A stretch of 64,000 nucleotides of DNA from Anthopleura xanthogrammica. Lineage: Eukaryota; Cnidaria; Anthozoa; Actiniaria; Actiniidae. Shown here piece after piece: positions 43,301-53,375 of the stretch. The position numbers and the translations under genes were made by a program. A model generated the notes under the pieces. It made no database searches. It saw nothing but the letters and a program-made list of their open reading frames with translations, and was not told the DNA's origin. The stretch is taken from positions 11,853,755 through 11,917,754 of the forward strand of contig OZ025217.1 of assembly GCA_964019055.1 (NCBI GenBank). The letters run 5' to 3'. The stretch's first letter is position 1, and every line of letters begins with the position of its first letter.

Positions 43301-46300
43301 TGGTTTTGATTGATTTTAGGCCATTTTCACACCTTTTGAAAAAATCTGAATAATTTATGAAAAAGGCAAAATAAGTCATTTTTGGGGGAAAGCATGGCCT
43401 ATATCCCATGGTTTTGATCGATTTTAGGCCATTTTCACACCTTTTGAAAAAATATGAATAATTAAAGAAAAATGCAAAATAGCTCATTTTTGGGGAAAAG
43501 CATGGCCTATAGCCCATGGTTTTGATTGATTTTAGGCCATTTTCACACCTTTTGAAAAAATCTGAATAATTTATGAAAAAGGCAAAATAAGTCATTTTTG
43601 GGGGAAAGCATGGCCTATAGCCCATGGTTTTGATCGATTTTAGGCCATTTTCACACCTTTTGAAAAAATATGAATAATTAAAGAAAAATGCAAAATAAGT
43701 CATTTTTGGGGGAAAAGCATGGCCTATAGCCCATGGTTTTGATCGATTTTAGGCCATTTTCACACCTTTTGAAAAAATATGAATAATTTTTGAAGAATGC
43801 AAAATAAGTCATTTTTTGGCAAAAAGCATGGCCTATAGCCCATGGTTTTGATCGATTTTAGGCCATTTTCACACCTTTTAAAAAAATTTTAAGAATTTAG
43901 GAAAAATTCAAAAGAAATTATTTTTGGGGAAAAGCATGGCCTATAGCCAATGGTTTTGATCGATTTTAGGCCATTTTCACACCTTTTGAAAAAATCTGAA
44001 TAATTTATGAAAAAGGCAAAATAAGTCATTTTTGGGGGAAAGCATGGCCTATAGCCCATGGTTTTGATCGATTTTAGGCCATTTTCACACCTTTTCTAAA
44101 AATATGAATAATTTTTGAAGAATGCAAAATAAGTCATTTTTTGGCAAAAAGCATGGCCTATAGCCCATGGTTTTGATCGATTTTAGGCCATTTTCACACC
44201 TTTTGAAAAACATGCATAATTTATGAAAAATGCAAAATAAGTCATTTTGGGGGGAAAGCATCGCCTATAGCCAATGGTTTTGATCGATTTTAGGCCATTT
44301 TCACACCTTTTGAAAAAATATGAATAATTTATGAAAAATGCAAAATAGCTCATTTTTGGGGAAAAGCATGGCCTATAGCCCATGGTTTTGATTGATTTTA
44401 GGCCATTTTCACACCTTTTGAAAAAATCTGAATAATTTATGAAAAAGGCAAAATAAGTCATTTTTGGGGGAAAGCATGGCCTATAGCCCATGGTTTTGAT
44501 CGATTTTAGGCCATTTTCACACCTTTTGAAAAAATATGAATAATTAAAGAAAAATGCAAAATAAGTCATTTTTGGGGGAAAAGCATGGCCTATAGCCCAT
44601 GGTTTTGATCGATTTTAGGCCATTTTCACACCTTTTCTAAAAATATGAATAATTTTTGAAGAATGCAAAATAAGTCATTTTTTGGCAAAAAGCATGGCCT
44701 ATAGCCCATGGTTTTGATCGATTTTAGGCCATTTTCACACCTTTTGAAAAACATGCATAATTTATGAAAAATGCAAAATAAGTCATTTTGGGGGGAAAGC
44801 ATCGCCTATAGCCAATGGTTTTGATCGATTTTAGGCCATTTTCACACCTTTTGAAAAAATATGAATAATTTATGAAAAATGCAAAATAGCTCATTTTTGG
44901 GGAAAAGCATGGCCTATAGCCCATGGTTTTGATTGATTTTAGGCCATTTTCACACCTTTTGAAAAAATCTGAATAATTTATGAAAAAGGCAAAATAAGTC
45001 ATTTTTGGGGGAAAGCATGGCCTATAGCCCATGGTTTTGATCGATTTTAGGCCATTTTCACACCTTTTGAAAAAATATGAATAATTTATGAAAAAGGCAA
45101 AATAAATCATTTTTGGGGAAAAGCATGGCCTATAGCCCATGGTTTTGATTGATTTTAGGCCATTTTCACACCTTTTGAAAAAATCTGAATAATTTATGAA
45201 AAAGGCAAAATAAGTCATTTTTGGGGGAAAGCATGGCCTATAGCCCATGGTTTTGATCGATTTTAGGCCATTTTCACACCTTTTGAAAAAATATGAATAA
45301 TTAAAGAAAAATGCAAAATAAGTCATTTTTGGGGGAAAAGCATGGCCTATAGCCCATGGTTTTGATCGATTTTAGGCCATTTTCACACCTTTTCTAAAAA
45401 TATGAATAATTTTTGAAGAATGCAAAATAAGTCATTTTTTGGCAAAAAGCATGGCCTATAGCCCATGGTTTTGATCGATTTTAGGCCATTTTCACACCTT
45501 TTGAAAAACATGCATAATTTATGAAAAATGCAAAATAAGTCATTTTGGGGGGAAAGCATGGACTATAGCCCATGGTTTTGATCGATTTTAGGCCATTTTC
45601 ACACCTTTTGAAAAACATGCATAATTTATAAAGAATGCAAAAAAGGTCATTTTTGGGGGAAAGCATGGCCTATAGCCCATGGTTTTGAGCGATTTTAGGC
45701 CATTTTCACACCTTTTGTAAAAATATGAATAATTTTTGAAGAATGCAAAATAGGTCGTTTTTTGACAAAAAGCATGGGCTATAGCCCATGGTTTTGATCG
45801 ATTTTAGGCCATTTTCACACCTTTTGAAAAACATGCATAATTTATGAAAAATGCAAAATAAGTCATTTTTGGGGAAAAGCATGGCCTATAGCCCATGGTT
45901 TTGATTGATTTTAGGCCAATTTCACACCTTTTGTAAAAATATGAATAATTTATAAAGAATGCAAAATACGTCGTTTTTTGACAAAAAGCATGGCCTATAG
46001 CCCATGGTTTTGTTCGATTTTAGGCAATTTTCACGCCTTTTAAAAATTTTTTAAGAATTTATGAAAAATGCAAAATAGGTCATTTTTGGGGGAAAGTATG
46101 GCCTATAGCCCATGGTTTTGATCAATATTTGTCCATTTTTACACCTTTTGAAAAGATATGAATCATTTATGAAGAATGCAAAATAGGTCGTTTTAGGCCA
46201 TATATGACCGAAAACAATAGGCTATAGCCCATGGTTTTCATCATTTTTTTACTATTTTTACACCTTCTAAAAAAAATGAATAACTTATGATAAATGCAAA

Positions 46301-46305
46301 ATAGG
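40310..46305. repeat. 108-bp satellite array (~55 copies)
   Basis: Tandem monomers of 108 bp. Each carries GAATAATTTATGAAAAA, GCAAAATA, TCATTTTTGGGG, GCATGGCCTATAGCCCATGG, TTTTGAT and GGCCATTTTCACACC. Variant monomers recur at multiples of 108; for example the CATCGCCTATAGCCAATGG type occurs near 41339, 41987, 44258 and 44799, spaced 648, about 2270 and 541 bp, which indicates higher-order organisation. Edge monomers are more diverged. Minus-strand frames of up to 370 codons arise because 108 is a multiple of three and one frame lacks stops. No start context, domain or splice evidence supports a protein. Confidence 0.95.
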
Positions 46306-46379
46306 TTATATGGAGTGTCAGCTTTAAGGAGATTTACTCGATGAATTTTATGTATCGAATATTAGTCCATAAATCAACT

Positions 46380-49300
46380 TCAAAGGAAGTTATTAAAAAT
46401 CAGGTATCTTCCAAAATAATATGTAACAAACACCAAATAACTGGTTGGAAAGAAAATACGTGAAAGTTGATCTACACTACAACCCAAATCACGTGATTTG
46501 GTCTTCACTATGGTGGACTGCTGTTCAGTAACCTTGCAGGCTTGCTCGGGTTGCCTTTCATTTGCTGTGGTTAATTCTCGAAAGACATCGGTAATAGACA
46601 GTGGCAATTCGTCGGAAAAACTTTGCTCATGCTAGGTTACAGTAATCAACAAATAAAGATGTTATCATAATTGATTTATATATTCTAAAAACTACTTGTT
46701 CAGGGACAGGAAATACGAATGCAACGCACATGCAATGCGATATATTTTATGCAATCGGGAGGGGGAGACAGGTGCATAACCATCAAAGAACGGAAAAAGG
46801 AGGGAGCAACCAATAAAGAAGGGAAGAAAGGATGGAAGGAGAAGGAGCTAGCAAACGAGGAGGGGAGAAAGGAGGGATGGATGGAGGGATTAATGTAAGG
46901 ATGCTTGCATGGAGGAATGGAGGGACAGAGGGAAGGAGATACGGATGGAGGGATGGATGGATGGAGGGATGGAGGGAAGGTAGCAAACAATGAATGAAAG
47001 GGAAGAAAAGGAGGGAGGGAAATTGGGAAAGAAGGAGGGGATGTAAGAGTTAGGGAATAATTTTACCAAATGTATTCATCACCTGTGGTTTGTCTTGAGG
47101 AGGAGGCACCTGCTTCATTTTTTTCTTTTCTCTGACGTCCATTCGTACATTATAAACAACAACGCTCTCTATCAAAGCCATCAGAATGAAGATAAAAGAA
47201 GCCAAGAGAAACTCATCAGCTGCCTTGATGTAACTGACTCGGGGCATGGCACTGTTGATGTACTGGGACAAGAACACTTCTGTTAACAAGGTAGTAATAC
47301 CCAGGGACACGCGGTCACCGATCTCGTAACGGTCCATCCAGAATGGCAGCCATGATACCACTGCACACAGAATACAGGGGAAGTAGAATTGCAACATGAA
47401 GTAACCAAGGCGACGACGGACTTTGAACTGGAATATAACAGTGGTGTAAACGCCTAAACAAACGTAAAAGGAATAAGATATTAACATGCCATTGTTCTAA
47501 AATACTCTATACTTATTTGATATGTTGTTCTATATCGTATTACGATGTTATTTTGGATGTTTTACGTTGTCATGTGATCTGTTTTTCTTTGTGTGTGTGG
47601 TTTGATTTTTGTTTTTTTTGTTTTTTTGTTCAGTTTTGTTTTTACCTGTGATAAATGTATGATCTTCTTCCACCATGGTGACATCGTTGGTTATATATGC
47701 AGCTAGTTCTTTCTTCAGTAACAACCCGTCTTTCCATTTCAGTAAAATTTTGTCAGAATCAAAGGCATCTGAAATATGTGATTTAGATTGACAACAAGTA
47801 CATGCCTCTAATACAAAAACTGCATCATCACCACCACTGACAGCAACAACAACGACAACAGAATATTTATAATGTCAACAATACCACGACACAACGACAG
47901 TGACAACATCGATTATTGCACAGTATTACCACCAACAGAAGTGCAACAACAACATAACCAGCAATTCATGTTTCCAACTCCCCTTAGTTACCGTTGCTAT
48001 GTCCCACAACTTCGACAAATTTGCTAGAATATCTCAGAATATTTAAAACTCTGATTGCAAAAAATTCTAATTTGTTTCAATTGTTTACTGTCCTGTGAAA
48101 AATAAAATAAAATTGCCTCGTAATCCTTGTAGTGCTTTTAAAACAAATACTTTGAAGTTGTTTGTGGGACAAGATTTTAATTCCACTGGGCAAACTGCTG
48201 CAACTGTGATTGGTTCGCTATTGTCTGAGTCAGAACCATGAATAACAACAGCAACAACATCACAAGCGGGAACGACAGCAAATGAATAGTACAGTAACAA
48301 CATCAGTAATATTATCATTGAGACAGCTACATTAATAACATTAACAAAACCAACATCACGACCAACACTAATAATAAACAGTAACAACTGAATCCACAGC
48401 ATCACCAACATCAGTACTACCAACACATCTTCTACAATACTATCATTAAAACCCAAAAACAATAACAGCACGGACAGTAAAAGGGTCAGAATGGAGTTTA
48501 CTGACAACTGACAAAAGCATGCATGAAATTGAACTGACAACTGACAGTTGGACCCCTCATCCAAACCCTCAAACAACATAAACAACACCATCACTACTCA
48601 CAGCTGTACAATTGTATTTTGAGCGTCTGTTCATCCATTGGGTAATTCAAAAAGTTCATGTTGGCCAGTAAGATGCTAGTTGACCTATAGATTCATTGGT
48701 AACGATGGTTATATTCTTGTTTTCTTTGGTATGTCTTTGTGTTTGTTTGTTTGTTTGTTTGTTATCACTTCGACACACCCACCTGTACGAAAAGAAAACT
48801 GAGCCGTTTGCTGTTACAAATGCAGTCTTGGTATCTTTATCCACAACTGATTTTACCGAATTTTCAATGTAAGTATCTGGAAGCCACATTTTGTCAAGCA
48901 TGTCTCCCTGAAGAATGACTGATGTGTTATTTTTCCCGTACGCCAGCCTGGGGTCATGCCAAAATTGACGCATATAAACGACAACTTGGAACTCCTGTGA
49001 GTATGCGAAAATAATATGTTTTATCAAATGATTATATTTACTTTGGTTTTCAAGGACAAGTGATAAGAGACTCACCATATCTTCTTCAGAAATATGGCTT
49101 ACTGAACTGACTGCTAAATGTACTTGGATTTCCAACGGCTTAACTGCATGCAAAGCATAATTATGATTCAGATCTCAATGTTTATGATTCGTCAACATAA
49201 ACATTCCATCATCTTTTTCCCCAATTTTGCTTCATTATCATGATCACCATCACCGTTGTTATTCCTCCACAATCACTGTCATCATCAACACCACCATTTA

Positions 49301-49981
49301 AATCATCACTGCCATTACCACTGTCAACAACATCATCATCATCATCATCATTATCACCATCATCATCTTTTACAGTCATTGCTTTCCACACACCGTAGAG
49401 CCTGGTTCACACAAGCATCAGTCGTAATCGTAACCATACGAGACTCAGCTGGGGCGTAGCCAGAGGGGGGCCCGGCCCCCCTCCCCTATCGTGTTTGCCA
49501 ATTTTTTGGTTGGCCGTTTTTGTGGTTGGCCGTTTTTTGATTGATGTTCTAAAAAAGGGTTTGGACCTCCTAAGGCAAAATCCTGGCTACGCCCCTGCTA
49601 ACTATCGCATTTATCCTAGGTGTGAAAAAAGACAAGCACTGTTAATAGGTAGTACACTACTGAGTCTGCGTATGTTGCTTTTTATTACGATGCTAGTGTG
49701 AACCAGGCTTAACTGGAACTGAACAAATCACACATCAATCATTCATACCGTTATGATAAGGCCTTTCATTCTTGTCATACCCAGTGAACATCTTTTTCTT
49801 AATTTCTTGAAGATTATCTGTCTCCTTACTGTAACGGAATTGTTGTTCCTCCTTGACATTTCTGGAAATTATATCATGAGTGAGTCGATATTGAAAAAAC
49901 AAAAACGGGACCAAGATAAAAATAACAAGAGACAACAACAGCAACAACAGTAGCAGCACTAAACAGCAGCGGCAACAGTAA

Positions 49982-50048
<67 letters not shown>

Positions 50049-50241
50049 AACAGCAACAACAACAACAGCAACAGCAACAACAACAGCAATAACAACAACA
50101 ACGACATCAACAACATTAGCAGCAACAACAACAGCAAAAACCTCAACAGCAGCAGCAACAACAACAACAACATCAGCAACAACAACAACAACAACAGCAG
50201 CAGCACAAAACATCAGCAGCAACAGCAAAACTAAAGAGCAG

Positions 50242-50303
<62 letters not shown>

Positions 50304-51951
50304 CCATTAACAGCAGCAAAACTAAAAAACAACAGCAAAAACAACAGCAGTAGCACTAAACAGCATCATCATCAACAACAACGGCAACATTAACCGTAAT
50401 CGTAACGATAACATTAGCGACAATCAGATTCGACTACGAGTACGAGAACAACTACGAGTTTTAAACTCTCAAAGAATTATTAAAAATAGGAAATTGAAAA
50501 CGTACGATTCAGTGTCAAGCACGAGCACAGGGCCAATTACAAAACTCGTACTCGTACTCGTAGTCGGATCTGAAGGTCGCACTATTAACTGATCAGCAGA
50601 GACAACCAAGCTAGAAATTATTCAACAGCAGACGCAAAACCAAACTTATGCAATAACAACAGCAGCTTCAGGAACGTAATGTAAAGCGTAAGCAACAAAA
50701 GCAAGAACGACAACACAGGACTACACGAACAAAAGCAAGAACGACAACACAGGACTACACGAACAAAAGCAAGAACGACAACACCGGACCACACGAACAA
50801 AAGCAAGAACGACAACACAGGACTACACGAACAAAAGCAAGAACGACAACACCGGACCACACGAACAAAAGCAAGAACGACAACACCGGACCACACGAAC
50901 AAAAGCAAGAACGACAACACCGGACCACACGCACAAAAGCAAGAACGACAACACAGGACTACACGAACAAAAGCAAGAACGACAACACAGGACCACACGA
51001 ACAAAAGCAAGAACGACAACACAGGATTACACGAACAAAAGCAAGAACGATAACACCGGACCACACGAACAAAAGCAAGAACGACAACACATGACCACAC
51101 GAACAAAAGCAAGAACGACAACACCGGATCACACGAACGAAAGCAAGAACGACAACACAGGACCACACGAACAAAAGCAAGAACGACAACACAGGACTAC
51201 ACGCACGAAAGCAAGAACGACAACACGGGATATATTATTTTAAAAATTCTCCTTATTTCAAGCGATATGAATTTCTAATAAAAACTTACCTCTCATAACT
51301 GAATGAGCATAATATCTGTTGACAGCTATTAGATTACATATTGAAAACTAAATATTTAATGATGAAGCTTAATTACTAACAAAAACAAAGAAACAGGACG
51401 AACTTTACCGTTAAAATATATATTTTGAAGAGAACATCTTTTTGCAACAAAATATAATCTTAATAAAATGTATAAATTAAAAAGACGAAAATATCCATTG
51501 CCGAATGTGGAAAAATGGTTAGAACGAATTTTTCTTGATTTGGTTAGCGTCATAAGTAGCTAATAGAGAACTTAAGCAACTCGAAATCTAGAACGGGAAC
51601 GTCAGTATCTTAACAAGAAAAGACGATGTCGTTCTCGCCAGAATGCAATATTCAGCAATTGCACGTCGTTCATATCTTGAGATCAAGAAGTAACACCTAT
51701 TTCCAGATCTTCCACTATCATTAAATTCAGTTTTGAAACCTCAGGTCTAACGTCCCCGTCCTAGATTTCGAGTTGCTTAAATTCCCTAATATACCGCCGT
51801 GGTAGCAAAACACTTGCAAGGTGCATTTGATACCAGCAGTTGCTAATGTTGGGAATTGAATCATTCTTTCTACCTACCGGCCATGGTTTGATTTAGCTTG
51901 GGATTCCCAAAAGATGCTGAAGACGAGAAAAACCCAGGTTATAGCCTGCAT
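46380..51951 (-). CDS. GABA/glycine-type pentameric channel subunit lacking Cys-loop cysteines (gene C)
   Basis: Exons in order: 51951-51878, 49861-49749, 49143-49076, 48994-48783, 48684-48602, 47768-47646, 47453-47083, 46631-46380, giving 431 aa. Signal peptide MQAITWVFLVFSIFWESQA. Exons of 68 and 83 nt match GABA-A receptor genes. The extracellular domain includes GYDKNERP near the start, HDPRLAY and WLPDTYIENS. At the Cys-loop, Ala163 and Leu177 occupy the two cysteine positions, with the normal 13-residue spacing and YPMDEQ inside. TM1 is about 242-263, TM2 272-292, TM3 305-326 and TM4 407-426. TM2 has Leu281 at 9', Gly-Asp-Arg before it where anion channels have Pro-Ala-Arg, and Glu at 11'. 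A short basic cytoplasmic loop of about 80 residues follows TM3. Inferred: plasma-membrane ligand-gated channel; ligand and ion selectivity unknown. Confidence 0.85.
46690..47040. repeat. Purine-rich GGAGGGAT microsatellite
   Basis: Imperfect GGA/GGGA/GGAT-rich tract in the last intron of gene C. The Pro/Ser/His-rich minus-strand frames are artefacts. Confidence 0.85.
47769..48601. other. AAC/ACA-rich intron of gene C
   Basis: Intron between the 83-nt and 123-nt exons. It is rich in ACAACA and CAACATCA motifs without a regular array. A 169-codon minus-strand frame inside it has no recognisable domain and is not flanked by splice signals, so it is not called. Confidence 0.5.
49397..49711. mobile_element. 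Nested foldback element in intron 2 of gene C
   Basis: Outer ends AGCCTGGTTCACAC and GTGTGAACCAGGCT are inverted, with GCATCA and TGATGC-like extensions. Inside, GGGGCGTAGCCAG (about 49451) and CTGGCTACGCCCC (about 49586) form a second inverted pair flanking an internal tandem GGTTGGCCGTTTTT motif. The arrangement suggests one foldback element inserted in another. It lies in intron 2 of gene C, between the 113-nt and 68-nt exons. Confidence 0.6.
49920..50370. repeat. CAA/CAG trinucleotide microsatellite
   Basis: About 450 bp of (CAA)n interspersed with CAG, in intron 1 of gene C. The long poly-Leu and poly-Val frames are artefacts. Confidence 0.95.
50425..50572. repeat. Inverted repeat in intron 1 of gene C
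   Basis: CAGATTCGACTACGAGTACG at the left end pairs with CGTACTCGTAGTCGGATCTG at the right end, with further ACTCGTA/TACGAGT motifs inside. It is MITE-like. Confidence 0.6.
50695..51232. repeat. 34-bp minisatellite
   Basis: About 16 head-to-tail copies of a 34-bp unit containing GAACAAAAGCAAGAACGACA, with variation at ACAGGACTAC or ACCGGACCAC. It lies in intron 1 of gene C. The Cys/Val/Leu-rich frames on the minus strand come from a 102-bp (three-unit) reading cycle. Confidence 0.9.
51565..51787. mobile_element. Inverted-repeat element next to exon 1 of gene C
   Basis: AGCAACTCGAAATCTAGAAC near the left end pairs with CCTAGATTTCGAGTTGCT at the right end. Arms are about 38 bp and the total about 220 bp. 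It lies in intron 1, within 100 bp of the signal-peptide exon. Confidence 0.65.
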
Positions 51952-52644
51952 TGTGTGTTACGTCTAGACGCTGAAGAGTCTTGGGTGAGGATTTCCAGAG
52001 AAGATTATCCTTCAAATTTCTAAACGTATTCCACTGGAGCAGAATGTACTTTCATTGGAACCATCAGAGGCGAGAAACATCTGCAGTATCAGCAACGGTA
52101 TCTTAATGAAACAAAACTTCGAAGACATTGCCAAAGAATTTTTTTTTTTCGATATTGAATCGAAAAATTTCATTACTGACCAAATTCAGCTTCCCTAAAT
52201 ATCCCTAATAAGATGTATGACGTTGTTATTGGTTGGTTCTGCCATGGACATGAATACCAAGTGATAATTACTTGCAGTAAAACAATCGTTTTTCTCTTTT
52301 GTATTCGGTGCAAGCTTAAATTCGTTATAAAAAAATAAACATTCGGTTGGTGGTGACGAATTGTGGTGGCTATTTGCCCACATCAATCAGCAAGAGTTTT
52401 TGGATTCGATTCATTTCTTTTCCTCTGCTTACGTAGTGCCTTAATGGCGCCTTAGAGCATTCACTGATTTTGCAGTGCTCGGTTGGTGGTGTTGAATGGA
52501 GGTGAAATAATTGCCTGAAAATCTCCCAGTTTAATCAACAAAAGTTAGTGGATTGTAGAGTTTGTGCCTTCCTGTCTCTCGGGTTGCCTTAGAAAGCCGT
52601 TTAATTCTTTTTTCTTGGAATCTACATGTACAATGCCTAGCTAA

Positions 52645-52687
<43 letters not shown>

Positions 52688-52806
52688 AAAAGAAAGAAGT
52701 ATCGTAAGCACGCTCACATCACTATGATCATGATCATCATCGTTATCATCATCACCACCATCATCATCATCACTATCATCATCATCATCACCACCACCAC
52801 CGCCAC
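51952..52806. other. Spacer upstream of gene C
   Basis: Expected to contain the promoter and 5' untranslated region of gene C; no defined element could be picked out. The right end is a CT tract (52650-52683) and a CAT/CAC microsatellite (about 52720-52806) that is the insertion site of the retrotransposon. Confidence 0.5.
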
Positions 52807-53040
52807 TGTTAAATGTAGTACTCGTACGGATTTGTAACTGGGCTCGATATAAATCAACCACAACAGACCTGATTGGAACTTCTTTTTATATTTACTTGAA
52901 AGCACTTCTCTCGTCTATCGTACAGGAATGTGTTCTCTCTCTAGAGTATCTGGTTACTCAAAGCTATTACATGTCCGTCACACACTCTTACGTTTACATA
53001 GTCACGTACATGTAATCCTGTGCTAATTCATAACCTAACA
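52807..53040 (-). repeat. 3' LTR
   Basis: 234 bp, beginning TGTTAAATGTAG and ending CCTAACA on the plus strand (TGTTAGG...TTTAACA in element sense), with the usual TG...CA ends. It appears identical to 59683-59916. Confidence 0.95.
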
Positions 53041-53052
53041 CGCTCCCCTACT
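53041..53052 (-). promoter_or_regulatory. Polypurine tract
   Basis: In element sense AGTAGGGGAGCG lies directly before the 3' LTR. Known role: RNase H-resistant primer for plus-strand DNA synthesis. Called from position and purine content. Confidence 0.75.
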
Positions 53053-53375
53053 AAAAATGATGTCCTCCTGGACATAACAAAACACTGAACATAAATCAAA
53101 CGTACATACTATCTAAACTATAGAATCCGGGTGATTTGGGTTGATCAGACCCAATCAGTTCATTTCTGTTTTTTCTTTTCTATAGTCCACTTGATTTCTC
53201 TTTTCTTTGCCGGCACCGTTTCTGCTTGAACTTCTTCTACGTTTTCTCTTTAGTATCCTGTGTATTAGGACATGTATAGTCCCTAACTAAACATTGTGTA
53301 TTAAACACAGTCTCGTTCCAGTTTTTTTTTTTTTTTTTTTAATTATAACAAAATATTCATCTGCTTACAACCATA

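Noticed and set aside
40429..45666. Series of minus-strand open frames encoding tandem 36-residue repeats
   Set aside because: They follow exactly the 108-bp satellite period, have no domain, signal peptide or splice context, and stop wherever a monomer changes length. Treated as a satellite artefact.
40310..46305. CRISPR-like regular repeats
   Set aside because: Units are directly contiguous with no unique spacers and the genome is clearly eukaryotic; this is a satellite.
48085..48594. 169-codon minus-strand frame in an intron of gene C
   Set aside because: Low-complexity Val/Leu composition from AAC-rich DNA, and the flanking exons splice cleanly around it.
48602..48684. Alternative acceptor at 48675 for the 83-nt exon of gene C
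   Set aside because: Using the inner AG would shorten the exon. The acceptor giving exactly 83 nt matches gene D and the GABA-A pattern and restores the conserved Arg-Ser/Thr start. Neither choice adds cysteines.
49874..50228. Poly-Leu and poly-Val frames
   Set aside because: Products of a CAA/CAG microsatellite.
50618..51192. Cys/Val/Leu repeat protein
   Set aside because: It is the 34-bp minisatellite read in a three-unit cycle within intron 1 of gene C.
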